Origin: Dysgonamonadaceae bacterium | GTDB lineage: Bacteria > Bacteroidota > Bacteroidia > Bacteroidales > Azobacteroidaceae | Assembly (NCBI GenBank): GCA_031272075.1 | Contig: JAISUK010000069.1 | Span: forward strand, 1-40,564 | Length of the DNA stretch: 40,564 nt | Direction: 5' to 3' | Shown here: positions 26,501 to 34,609 of the stretch, piece by piece | Position numbering within the stretch: position 1 is the stretch's first letter | Layout of the letters: the number at the start of each line of letters is the position of its first letter | Made by a program: the position numbers and the translations under genes | The notes under the pieces: generated by a model | What the model was told of the DNA's origin: nothing | What the model saw: only the letters and a program-made list of their open reading frames with translations | Database searches by the model: none

Positions 26501-26949
26501 ATCCCAGCGTGCCGGAAATTCAATATGGTTTCGGCATTTCGGCCGGATACCGCCTCCTCGATTTCTCGTTCTTCATGCAGGGCAACGCACGGGTATCGTT
26601 CTTTATTGATCCGAGCGGTATTGCCCCGCTGGTGAATCGACGCAACGCTCCCGCCATCATCGCCAACAACTCGTGGAGCGAATCACACCCGGATGTACAT
26701 GCCTTGTGGCCGCGCCTCTCAACCACTCAGGTCAATAATAACCTCCAAGCCTCGTCGTGGTGGCTGCGCGACGGCTCGTTCGTGCGCCTGAAATCTCTGG
26801 AAGTGGGTTATACGCTGCCCGAATCGATCAAAAAATTTGCCCGTATCGGCGGACGTATCTACTTGAGTGGCGAAAACCTGTTTGTGATCAGCGCTTTCAA
26901 ACTCTGGGACCCCGAAATGGGGGGGCAACGGTCTTGGTTACCCGCTTAA
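23563..26949 (+). CDS. SusC-type TonB-dependent outer-membrane transporter with STN domain (frameshifted near the end)
   Basis: Outer-membrane glycan importer. Order: signal peptide (about 1-28), STN domain (about 38-105, ISLEELFAQIEQQSDYVF...), carboxypeptidase-like beta-sandwich (about 126-205, VTGKVMDDFNNGITGVSVVVRGT), TonB-box-like LDEVVVVAFGKQKK, plug (SusC motif GANGIISVNTKRG) and a large barrel. The STN domain fits signalling to the FecR protein encoded 18 bases upstream. As read, the frame ends at 26949 in QRSWLPA. Removing one G from the G7 run at 26919-26925 restores the canonical ending (NGLGYPLNRRYNIGLQLNF) with a stop at 26984-26986, 11 bases before SusD. So the gene is either out of phase or carries a sequencing error. 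Normal length would be about 1140 residues. Confidence 0.92.
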   Translation: MKQKTILNLKQIFLLMLSGLFSVTAVYGESVSPVYQENISLEELFAQIEQQSDYVFLVAGDAKALVKQKITRPASLIPVSEIMDRVLKGTGLACKIVDRQISVYMNPLAKADKRESQQPAQAAAIRVTGKVMDDFNNGITGVSVVVRGTLSGTNTDINGEFSISVPSDTCVLLFSYLGYQTEEVKVGNNRILAVTLREKAESLDEVVVVAFGKQKKESVVSSIETVNVKDLKIPSSNLTTAFAGKIPGIISYSTSGEPGADNAKFFVRGVTTFGYKADPLILIDGFEATSNDLARLPPDDIESFSIFKDASATVLYGARGANGIISVNTKRGLEGPLKVSARFDMNVSSPTQMLELLDGVSYMRLYNDARISRDADRIRTANETSQPLGAWYSEEKIQATLRGENPMIYPNIDWYDMLFKKQTVNTKANINLQSGGKIGMYYVSAGYDHETGLLNVNGMNNYNNNIDINRFNLRTNVIFKLSSTTTLDTRISGRFERYNGPYNSATSIFNMVMDANPVDFPATWIPDERYKNIRFPLFGNTDPMKSNPYAEMVRGYEERNENTISAQATLMQDLDMLVKGLKLQLKASINTWTYSSGRRTVEPLYFALEQYDRYTDTYSLYRLNPNASGYLGDVQGGRDGNTHYYYEARANWDRKFGRHNLGLMTVCIAEEYVLSNGNGGSIYETLPERNLGNSGRFTYDYDGRYFFEFTYGYNGSEKFTGNKRFGFFPSFGTGWMISNESFWNSLRNSVSLLKLKFTYGKVGNDAIAGRAGRFFYLSDIRDGGSSYTFGKNFLNSYSAYTIARYGNPDIGWEESTKYNLGLELGLLKNEDLKFQIDVFRDIRDKIYWPRQSIPGTMGLEQGTSGNVGKVSSRGIDASLDLKHYFSNDFWLTGRMNFTYATNQVEEKDEPDYKDAYLSAIGQPVNKMWGLVAERLFIDQNEIDNSPSQSAYGTYMRGDIKYLDVNQDGVINDNDKIPMGYPSVPEIQYGFGISAGYRLLDFSFFMQGNARVSFFIDPSGIAPLVNRRNAPAIIANNSWSESHPDVHALWPRLSTTQVNNNLQASSWWLRDGSFVRLKSLEVGYTLPESIKKFARIGGRIYLSGENLFVISAFKLWDPEMGGQRSWLPA
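26919..26925 (+). repeat. G7 run where the susC frame is lost
   Basis: Seven G, including the G of an ATG codon. Six G would continue the normal SusC C-terminus to position 26986. One extra G gives the early stop at 26947-26949. Confidence 0.8.
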
Positions 26950-26997
26950 CCGCCGTTATAACATTGGACTGCAGTTGAATTTCTAAATTTTTGACGT

Positions 26998-28956
26998 ATG
27001 AAAAATATCATAAAAATCATCATAATCACAGGAATCCTGGTTCAGACATTGCCTTCTTGTAGCGATTATCTGGATATCGTCCCCGACAACACAGTCATCC
27101 TGGAAGACTATTTTTCCAACCAGGAAAAAGCCTACCAGGCGCTGGCCAAAGTCTACGCTTTCCTGCCGGAATATCATAGTCCTTACTACTCTCCCTTCCT
27201 TTTTGGAGACGATTGGCTGGAAGGAAGAGAGTTTACAGACTATTCGGCAAACATCCAACCCATCCAGCTCATGAAAGGGCAACAGAGTGAACAAAATCCG
27301 ATCATGCTGTGGTGGGAGCACCTGTACCGAGGCATCCGCGCGGCCAACACGTTTCTCGAAAATGTCGACGCAATACCCGATATGTCTGTAACAGAAAAAG
27401 CAGAATGGCGCGCACAAATCACTTTCCTCAAAGCCTATTTCCATTTTATTATCCTTCAGCATTATGGACCAATCGCTATCGTCGACGCCAACCTGCCGAT
27501 GGACGCCTCGAAAAACCAGTTGATGGTAACGCGCCAAAAAGTGGAAGATTGCTTCGACTACATTATCAGTCGAATGGATGAAGCAATCCCCGATTTGAGC
27601 GAACGCCTTTCCGACAATGACCTGGGCATGGTGGACCGCGGAGTGGCATTGGCCATCAAAGCCAGGGTAATGCTGCTGCGAGCAAGCCCTTTCTTTAACG
27701 GCAACCGGCAGATGTATGGCGATTTCCTCGATTACGACGGACAGCCGTTCTTCCCGATGGACGAAAACCCGAATAAGTGGCAGGATGCCCTGAACGCCGT
27801 CAATGAAGCCATCACGTTTTGCCTTGCTCACGGGAAAGACCTTTATACCTACGACAAAGGTGTATATCCTTACGACAAAGAGGATTACGACGCCAACCCC
27901 ACCAATATGAAGACATACCTCGATTTGCGCTATACAATTGTGGATGCCTGGAATAAAGAATTGGTCTGGGGAAGGACATATAATCAGTCTGACGAAAATA
28001 CCATCCAAAGCGCTACCGGAATCACCATTGGAGAAGAAAATTCAGAAGACAATGGATATGGAGCTGTTGAAAATTACGCTTACAATTGGAATTGGTTGGG
28101 AGCTACCTACGCCGCCATGTTGCGTTATTATACGAAAAACGGGCTGCCCACAGATGTGGATAAAACTTTCGACAAAAGCGCTATGTTTGATATTACCACT
28201 ACTCCAGATGCTGCGACAGATCCGGAATATAGAGGCATCCTCCAACCTAATGTACAGACAATCAGCATGTACCTCGATCGTGAACCGCGCTTCTATGCCA
28301 ATCTGGGCATCACCGGCGGTTATTGGCGTCAGCACCATGTTCGGATGGAAACCATGATGTTGGGCGGTACCGGTGGCGGATATTGGCCCGGACGAAACCC
28401 TGTCAATTGGTTTTGGTCGGGTATCGGCGTCAAGAAATTTGTCCATCCTGAATCAAAATCAGGATCCTGGATCCGACAAACGCATATTCCGTATCCGATT
28501 ATCCGCATGGCCGACCTCTACCTGATGAAAGCCGAAATACTGAACGAAATCAACGGACCCGGACCGGAAGCTTACGCCGAGTTGAACAAAATTCGACGCC
28601 GAGCCGGGATTCCCGATGTGGAAGTGATCTGGGCTGACCCGAATTATGTGGGCGAACTCTACCGCAACCGCCACCTGACAAAAGACGGTTTGCGCGATAT
28701 CATCCTCGAAGAGCGAGCCATCGAACTGGCGTTTGAAGGCAGCCGTTTCCGCGATATGTGGCGCTACAAACGAGCTACCGCCGAATTTACGGCTCCCAAC
28801 ATGGGTTGGATAGGCAACGCTTTCGGCGTCAGCGCGTTCTTCAAATTGGAAATCAAGACGCTCTATCAATTCACGGCACGCGATTACCTGTTCCCCATTT
28901 CGTTGAGCGAAACAAATATCAATTCCCGACTGATTCAGAATCCTGGGTGGCGATAA
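26998..28956 (+). CDS. SusD-type surface glycan-binding lipoprotein
   Basis: Partner of the SusC transporter; sits as a lid on the barrel and binds the glycan. The 652-residue product has a lipoprotein signal (lipobox LPSC), the N-terminal SusD motif DYLDIVPDNT, TPR-like helices with RAANTFLENVDAIP and ITFLKAYFHFIILQHYGPI, and the C-terminal RagB/SusD region (IRMADLYLMKAEILNEI, LNKIRRRAGIPDV, IILEERAIELAFEGSRFRDMWRYK, YLFPISLSETNINSRLIQNPGW). It is about 100 residues longer than classic SusD, mostly in the middle. The start codon lies in TTGACGTATGAA, the same context as the end of the ~90-bp leader element. Confidence 0.95.
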   Translation: MKNIIKIIIITGILVQTLPSCSDYLDIVPDNTVILEDYFSNQEKAYQALAKVYAFLPEYHSPYYSPFLFGDDWLEGREFTDYSANIQPIQLMKGQQSEQNPIMLWWEHLYRGIRAANTFLENVDAIPDMSVTEKAEWRAQITFLKAYFHFIILQHYGPIAIVDANLPMDASKNQLMVTRQKVEDCFDYIISRMDEAIPDLSERLSDNDLGMVDRGVALAIKARVMLLRASPFFNGNRQMYGDFLDYDGQPFFPMDENPNKWQDALNAVNEAITFCLAHGKDLYTYDKGVYPYDKEDYDANPTNMKTYLDLRYTIVDAWNKELVWGRTYNQSDENTIQSATGITIGEENSEDNGYGAVENYAYNWNWLGATYAAMLRYYTKNGLPTDVDKTFDKSAMFDITTTPDAATDPEYRGILQPNVQTISMYLDREPRFYANLGITGGYWRQHHVRMETMMLGGTGGGYWPGRNPVNWFWSGIGVKKFVHPESKSGSWIRQTHIPYPIIRMADLYLMKAEILNEINGPGPEAYAELNKIRRRAGIPDVEVIWADPNYVGELYRNRHLTKDGLRDIILEERAIELAFEGSRFRDMWRYKRATAEFTAPNMGWIGNAFGVSAFFKLEIKTLYQFTARDYLFPISLSETNINSRLIQNPGWR

Positions 28957-28994
28957 GTTAGAAGTTAGAAAGTTAGAAAGTTAGAAAGTTAGAC
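28957..28994 (+). repeat. Tandem GTTAGAAA repeat in the susD-lipoprotein spacer
   Basis: GTTAGAA, then three GTTAGAAA units, then GTTAGAC, ending two bases before the ATG of the next gene. The spacer consists of nothing else. Change in unit number would alter the distance to the start codon. Confidence 0.8.
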
Positions 28995-28996
28995 GT

Positions 28997-30313
28997 ATGA
29001 AAGATTTATTATTAATATTATCAGTAAGCGATTTAAGGCGCTCATTGTCCTTATTGATCATCCTTGCACTCGCACTCTGCCTCGTTTCTTGCGACGAGAA
29101 CAAACGGTTCGAGATTGGGTATGCAGACTCCATAGCGCCCAGCCCTCCTGTTTATGTCGATTACAAACCTTTGTACGGTGGAGCGATTATCTATTTTATC
29201 GCGCCGGAAGACGAAGATCTGCTCAGTATCGACGCGACCTACCTCAACAAGGAAGGACAGGAAGTGTGGTTTTCGGTGTCTTATTTTACCGACTCCATCA
29301 ATGTGCTCGGATTTAGCGACACCATTCCGCAGAAAGTGCAATTGTTTGCTACCGACCGAGCAGGCAACCGATCCAACAAAGTAGATGTTACCGTAACCCC
29401 GCTGCAATCGGCAGTATCGCAGGTAATGGATAAATTGACCGTAAAAGCCGGTTTTTCCTCCCTGATTGTTGACTGGGAAAACGAACAGCTAACCCCGGTA
29501 AATATCTTCGTCGATTACGAGTATGTCGTGAATGGTCAGACCAAGACAGGCTATGCCATTTTTTCATCCAATACAGAAACCGGACAGGAACTGATTCGCG
29601 GCGATCTGGATGCCTCGCAGATCACGCAACCGGTCAAAGTAACCGTCCGAATCGAAGACAGATACGGCAACTCAAAAGAAAAGGTCTTAGAGCCTTTATC
29701 ATTGCTGGTCGACATCAAAATACCCAAAGCAAACTGGTCGATGCCCAACACCAACGACTCCATTGCAGGCGTGCCGCAAGCCTTTTTAAATGCTTCGGAA
29801 GGACGCGCATACATGCTTTATGACGACATCATTGCAGACGAAAATACATTCAACTGGGCAAATACAGGAGAAATTGGACGTACCGGCGACCCGAAAGACG
29901 GGAATGTCCCGTTCAATATCATGATTGACTTGGGCGATTATTATGAACTGAGCCGAATCGTCACTCACCAGCGCTATTGCTACTCCGGAGGAAGTGAATA
30001 TTCTGGCAGAATGGAATATTATTATTACCCCAATATAGGAATTTATCGGATGTACTACTGGGATGAGGATATCGCCGATTGGGAAGAAATCAGTACACAC
30101 AAAATCACATTCCCCGCCGACCTCCCAAGCCGAGCTTATCGGCTATTGGGACGGGCGGGCGATATGGCTTACATGTACCCCGACGACCCCCGATTTACCA
30201 AAGCAACCCGCTGGTTCCGCTACGAGGCATTGTTTGGTTTCAATAACGACTATAATGATTTAAATCCCAACTGTCTGTCGGAGATCACCCTTTATGGGAG
30301 AAAGGCAAATTGA
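28997..30313 (+). CDS. Surface lipoprotein of the DUF4959/DUF5000 type
   Basis: A 438-residue lipoprotein (lipobox LVSC) encoded directly after SusD. The order fits DUF4959 (about 35-135, GYADSIAPSPPVYVDYKPLYGGAIIYF and the ATDRAGNRSNKVDVTVTP end, a fibronectin-III-like fold), a second beta domain (about 140-240, DUF5126-like, with VKVTVRIEDRYGNSKE), and a C-terminal DUF5000/discoidin-like carbohydrate-binding domain (about 285-438, FNIMIDLGDYYELSRIVTHQR, TKATRWFRYEALFGF). Such proteins accompany SusCD in many glycan loci and probably help bind substrate on the outer face. The domain names are from pattern memory; the surface-lipoprotein role is firm, the ligand unknown. Confidence 0.82.
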   Translation: MKDLLLILSVSDLRRSLSLLIILALALCLVSCDENKRFEIGYADSIAPSPPVYVDYKPLYGGAIIYFIAPEDEDLLSIDATYLNKEGQEVWFSVSYFTDSINVLGFSDTIPQKVQLFATDRAGNRSNKVDVTVTPLQSAVSQVMDKLTVKAGFSSLIVDWENEQLTPVNIFVDYEYVVNGQTKTGYAIFSSNTETGQELIRGDLDASQITQPVKVTVRIEDRYGNSKEKVLEPLSLLVDIKIPKANWSMPNTNDSIAGVPQAFLNASEGRAYMLYDDIIADENTFNWANTGEIGRTGDPKDGNVPFNIMIDLGDYYELSRIVTHQRYCYSGGSEYSGRMEYYYYPNIGIYRMYYWDEDIADWEEISTHKITFPADLPSRAYRLLGRAGDMAYMYPDDPRFTKATRWFRYEALFGFNNDYNDLNPNCLSEITLYGRKAN

Positions 30314-30343
30314 ACGGATAATTGACAATAAAAAATAAAAGAC

Positions 30344-31927
30344 ATGAAATCTATCTTTAAAATCATCATAATCAGCGGAATATTGGTTCGGATATTTACC
30401 TCTTGCGACGGCGTTTACGACGATATCAAGGAGTTTTCGCTGAAAGAAGAAGTCTACCCCGCCAAATTCGACACCATCTTTGCCACCGTAGGATTCAACC
30501 GCGTGGAGTTAGACCTGAACAAGGCAGGACGCATCCCGGCAAGCCAGATCAAGTTGGGTAAAGCCAAAAAAACAGTGATCACCTGGGACGATGGCGTCGG
30601 CAAGTTGGAGATCGACAGCGTCTGCTCCTGGGTGAACATCACGGGGCTGACCGAATCGCGGCTCTACCGTTTCGCTGTCTATACCGAAGATCAATACGGC
30701 AACCGATCAGTGCCCCTGGAAATAGCCGTCACTCCTTATACAGAGGACGACCTGAAAAAGCTGAAATTGACACCGCCCCGCATCACCGAATCCACAACAG
30801 CAGCATTGCTCGAATGGCAAGAACACCTTTCGTCTACGTTTTTTACAATGTATGATTATACGTATGAATATTTGGACAAGGACAACACCACCCATTCAGG
30901 TGGCGGCGAAGGAGATTTGCCCGGATTTTTCGTGGAAAATGTACTGCAAGGTCAAAGCGTCATTATCAATATTACCAGCCGTATTTTACCAATTTATGAG
31001 AAGAAAAATATACTGGATACATTGCTGTGGAAAGCTCAGTACGAACTGAATATTTCCGAGAACGCTCGTCCGGCAATCTTTCTGAAAGCTCCAGACCCGT
31101 TGGTTATTATCCATCAGCAGAACTATTCGTTCCCGTTGCTTTTCGAGTGGACAGCCACCTCAGAAGTAAGCGGCTATACCCTGAAAATATCCGACGACTC
31201 AAGTTTCCCGACATTAAAAACCTTGAATATCAATGTCGGCAATACTGATCATTACGAGATGAGCCAAGCAGAATTTGAAGCCGCTCTGGCCAACTACCAC
31301 CAGAAACAAACGCCATTTTACTGGACGGTTGTGCCTACTGTTTCAGGCGTTTCGGTACGAAACCAGTTGCGACAGTTTATCGGTGAAAAGCCGCGTGTTG
31401 ACGGCCCAATGTTCTGGAATTGCGACAACATCACGTTTTCTTACGAATCCTATTTGCCCAATTTTTTTGATACAGAAAACAAGATGGAAGGCACAGCCTC
31501 CTGGTCGCTATCGACAACTGCCAGTATAATCGGCTATAAGACCTTATTTGCAAGCAGCTTGTTCCCTGTTGTCGATTGCACGCCTTACGGCATCAATTTA
31601 GAAAACGGATACTTGGTGATGTGGTTATATATCTCGGATGCCACACACTTCAAAACAAGAACCGACAGCGGCAGCATGGGTAATAATGGCGAATTTGAAC
31701 TGTCAAGTCGTCCAAGTGGCTACGACACGTATGAACTCGCTTGGAGTCCTACTCAAATGAACCTGAAAAATGGCTGGAATGAAGTGGAACTGGCATTTGC
31801 TGACGCCGTTGTAGAAGGTATGCCTATCGATTTGAGCAGTGTGCGATACATTCGGTGGTATGATTTTGGAGAACTAATTCATCCGTGTACCATCAAATTG
31901 GATGCAATACGGCTTGCGAGATATTAA
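30344..31927 (+). CDS. Surface lipoprotein of the DUF4998 type
   Basis: A 527-residue lipoprotein (lipobox FTSC). Residues 25-140 resemble the DUF4998 domain (FATVGFNRVELDLNKAGRIPASQIKLGKAKKTVITWDDG...YRFAVYTEDQYGNRSVPLEIAVTPYT), again ending in the fibronectin-III-like phrase shared with the previous protein. The middle (about 150-350) holds further beta-sandwich domains, and the C-terminal ~150 residues (MFWNCDNITF... to IRLARY) look like a jelly-roll carbohydrate-binding module. Its signal peptide is nearly the same as that of the SusD protein (KIIII-SGILV/TGILV). It is likely a glycan-binding partner on the cell surface. It ends seven bases before the promoter of the catabolic genes. Confidence 0.78.
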   Translation: MKSIFKIIIISGILVRIFTSCDGVYDDIKEFSLKEEVYPAKFDTIFATVGFNRVELDLNKAGRIPASQIKLGKAKKTVITWDDGVGKLEIDSVCSWVNITGLTESRLYRFAVYTEDQYGNRSVPLEIAVTPYTEDDLKKLKLTPPRITESTTAALLEWQEHLSSTFFTMYDYTYEYLDKDNTTHSGGGEGDLPGFFVENVLQGQSVIINITSRILPIYEKKNILDTLLWKAQYELNISENARPAIFLKAPDPLVIIHQQNYSFPLLFEWTATSEVSGYTLKISDDSSFPTLKTLNINVGNTDHYEMSQAEFEAALANYHQKQTPFYWTVVPTVSGVSVRNQLRQFIGEKPRVDGPMFWNCDNITFSYESYLPNFFDTENKMEGTASWSLSTTASIIGYKTLFASSLFPVVDCTPYGINLENGYLVMWLYISDATHFKTRTDSGSMGNNGEFELSSRPSGYDTYELAWSPTQMNLKNGWNEVELAFADAVVEGMPIDLSSVRYIRWYDFGELIHPCTIKLDAIRLARY

Positions 31928-31933
31928 TTTTTG

Positions 31934-31941
31934 TATTTTTG
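31934..31941 (+). promoter_or_regulatory. -7 box (TATTTTTG) for the catabolic operon
   Basis: Fits TAnnTTTG and begins seven bases after the stop of the DUF4998 gene. Copy B of the leader element starts four bases after it, so the transcript would consist of the element followed by the GH36 gene. Confidence 0.5.
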
Positions 31942-31945
31942 ATGT

Positions 31946-32038
31946 ATGAAACGAGCATGATTTTCAAACATCTAAGTTGATGACAATAATGACATGCGAG
32001 TTCCATACGACCTTTTAAAAACAAATTATTGACGTATG
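31946..32038 (+). repeat. ~90-bp ATGAAA-flanked leader element, copy B
   Basis: Runs from ATGAAACGAGCATGA to GACGTATGAA; the last ATG is the start codon of the GH36 gene. If the element is removed at its ATGAAA ends, the -7 box TATTTTTG would sit five bases before the GH36 start codon. CATACG within the element can pair with CGTATG at its end. Confidence 0.88.
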
Positions 32039-34606
32039 AAAAAACGACTTATTTACATGCTTTCTGGCCTGTTGTTCGCCACAACGGTGTCGGCGCAACA
32101 AGGCGATCCGTTTTCGGCGGAGAGTACCGATTTTGAAGTATGGGGGCCGCGCCTGGTTCAGGACAACCTCATGCCCGGCGCCAACGACATCGCGTATTTC
32201 CGTTATCGTATCGATGCGCTCTTCTCGGGAAAGGAGGAATCGACAGTGCCTGTAACGAGCCTCAAGGTTCTCCGGCAGGATCACGTCACACTGCAATACA
32301 ACCGCTCCTGCATGAATACACCCCTGAAAATCGGATCGAAGGATTTTAATAAAGGCTTGGGCAGCCATGCCAACAGCGAACTGCAAGTCCGTTTCCCTGA
32401 ACCGGTAGTCCGGTTTTCTGCGATGGTTGGGATTGACAATAATTACAGTACGGGAGGCACACGGGGTTCCGTGCAGTTCGTCATCCGTACGGGAGACAAA
32501 GAGCTGTTGCGTACTCCCGTGTTGCGTGGATCAGATGAAGCCCTGGCTGTTGATTTGGCGCTTCCGCCTAACACCTCCACGCTGAACCTGCTGATCGAAT
32601 CTACCGACGACGGAGAAGGCTGGGATCAGTCCGACTGGTGCGAGCCGTTAGCTATCGGCGTATCGGGCAAAAAATATGACTTGACGGAAAGAGAATTGAC
32701 CCACCCGGACAACTTGCCGTTCTCTTTTGATTACGACGGACGTTCGTCGCGCGAATTTCTTTCTTCCTGGAAGTTTGAGCGGAAAGAAACTGATGCTTTG
32801 AACACCGTGTATTCTTGGACGGATCCTGCGAGCGGCATGCGAATGGAAGCGCAAGTCAGGCTGTTCGCGCAGTATGCTGCTGCCGATTGGATTTTGTATT
32901 TCACAAACACGGGCAAGCGTAATTCCGGTCTGATAACAAACGTGAAAACGCTGGATGCCCGGTTTGACGGCGTTTTCAACTCATCCCCGGTCATCCATAC
33001 CCTCATCGGCGATGATTGCAGTGCGAACGCATGGATGCCGGCCAAATACGAGATCCGGAAAGACGAGACCCGACATTTTGCACCGGTAGGCGGACGCCCG
33101 TCAAACGGCGTGTCTCCTTTTTGGAACATCCAACAAGGTGGTGCAGTGGATGCTCAAACAAGCGAAGGTCTGTTTGTCATGCTCGGCTGGACGGGACAGT
33201 GGGCGGCCGATTTCAAACTAAGTCCAAGCGGCCTGTCAGTTTCTGCCGGAATGGAAAAAATAGCAACCGTATTGTATCCCGGCGAATCCATCCGCCAACC
33301 TCGGACACTGATTATGCCTTGGCGCAGCGACCGAACCTCCGCGCAAGTGTTGTTTCGCCGCTTGTTGATGTTTGAATACACCCCCAAAATGCCCAATCAT
33401 CTCCCGCCGCAATTGCCGGTATGCCTCCAGGGGTTTGACCGCTATTTTTATGGAAAACTTCCAGGCTATGAATCGCTCAAAGGACAATTGGAATCCGTAA
33501 AAATTGAGTATGAGATGGGAACCGATACCCATTGGTTCGATGCCGGCTGGTTTGAACCGGAAAACGACTACAAATGGTACAATTATGTAGGCAATTGGAC
33601 TCCTGATAAAAAAGTGTACCCACAAGGGCTTGGGCCTTTGGGAAAAGCGATCCATGAGCGGGGAATGAAATTTATGCTTTGGTTTGAACCGGAAAGAGTG
33701 GTGCCCAACACAATGATCACCAATAAGCATCCGGAATATGTGTTTGGTAACGAAAAGGGAGGACTTTTCAAACTCAACGATCCGAAAGCGCGGAAATTCC
33801 TGACGGATCTGCTGGATGATCGATTTAAGTCTTATGGAGTGGACGTTTTCCGCAACGACTTCAACATCGACCCGCTAAAATACTGGAGAGCAAACGACAC
33901 TATTGATAACCGCCAAGGAATGACGGAAATCCGTTATGTAGAAGGGCATTATGAGATGTGGAACTCCTTACGTGCCTCCAATCCCGGATTGTGGATCGAC
34001 AATTGCGCCAGCGGTGGCCGACGGATCGACCTGGAAACCACCGCCATTTCCGTCCCAATTTGGCGATCCGACACCTATTGTTCGCCCGGCCATGTTGAAT
34101 GGGGACAAACGCAAACACTTGGCATTATGCAATATCTTCCGCTTTCGTCTGCGGCCTCCTGGGAATCCGATCCGTACGACTTTCGTAGTAGTGCCAATCC
34201 CGGCGGCCTCGGCTCATTCGGTTATTTCGACAAGGATTTCGACGCTGAACAAGCCAAATCGGCTTTTATCGAAGCGAAAGTTTATCAGAAATTCTGGTAC
34301 GGCGATTTCTATCCTCTCACCGAAGCCTCTCTGGGCACAAACAACCTGCTGTCGTGGCAACTGCACCGCGAAGACCTGCAAGCAGGCATTATCTATGTGT
34401 TTCGACAAGATCATTGCCCATATATTGGCACAGAGTTGTCGCCGCATGCTATCGACCCCAATGCCCAATACCAAATTCGGATCAAACGGGATTATTCAAC
34501 TCCGCCCGCTCAAATCATTACCGGAATTGAACTCATGCAACTGGTTGTCGACCTGCCGCAAAAAAGATCGTCCGTAGTGGTAGAATATCTTAAGCTAAAA
34601 AGTTAA
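32036..34606 (+). CDS. GH36-like alpha-galactosidase with an NPCBM domain
   Basis: An 856-residue exported glycosidase (signal peptide to about residue 21, VSAQQ). Residues about 45-215 are an NPCBM-type carbohydrate-binding domain (FNKGLGSHANSELQVRF). After a GH36-type beta-sandwich, the catalytic barrel spans about 455-750: WFDAGWFEP, MKFMLWFEPERV, DVFRNDFN (nucleophile Asp near 608) and IDNCASGGRRIDLE followed by WRSD (acid/base Asp near 679). It should release alpha-linked galactose or a related sugar; the Bacteroidota branch with CASGGRR is poorly characterised, so substrate is open. The start codon is the last ATG of the leader element. It opens a seven-gene run with very short spacers. 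Confidence 0.88.
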   Translation: MKKRLIYMLSGLLFATTVSAQQGDPFSAESTDFEVWGPRLVQDNLMPGANDIAYFRYRIDALFSGKEESTVPVTSLKVLRQDHVTLQYNRSCMNTPLKIGSKDFNKGLGSHANSELQVRFPEPVVRFSAMVGIDNNYSTGGTRGSVQFVIRTGDKELLRTPVLRGSDEALAVDLALPPNTSTLNLLIESTDDGEGWDQSDWCEPLAIGVSGKKYDLTERELTHPDNLPFSFDYDGRSSREFLSSWKFERKETDALNTVYSWTDPASGMRMEAQVRLFAQYAAADWILYFTNTGKRNSGLITNVKTLDARFDGVFNSSPVIHTLIGDDCSANAWMPAKYEIRKDETRHFAPVGGRPSNGVSPFWNIQQGGAVDAQTSEGLFVMLGWTGQWAADFKLSPSGLSVSAGMEKIATVLYPGESIRQPRTLIMPWRSDRTSAQVLFRRLLMFEYTPKMPNHLPPQLPVCLQGFDRYFYGKLPGYESLKGQLESVKIEYEMGTDTHWFDAGWFEPENDYKWYNYVGNWTPDKKVYPQGLGPLGKAIHERGMKFMLWFEPERVVPNTMITNKHPEYVFGNEKGGLFKLNDPKARKFLTDLLDDRFKSYGVDVFRNDFNIDPLKYWRANDTIDNRQGMTEIRYVEGHYEMWNSLRASNPGLWIDNCASGGRRIDLETTAISVPIWRSDTYCSPGHVEWGQTQTLGIMQYLPLSSAASWESDPYDFRSSANPGGLGSFGYFDKDFDAEQAKSAFIEAKVYQKFWYGDFYPLTEASLGTNNLLSWQLHREDLQAGIIYVFRQDHCPYIGTELSPHAIDPNAQYQIRIKRDYSTPPAQIITGIELMQLVVDLPQKRSSVVVEYLKLKS

Positions 34607-34609
34607 TAA

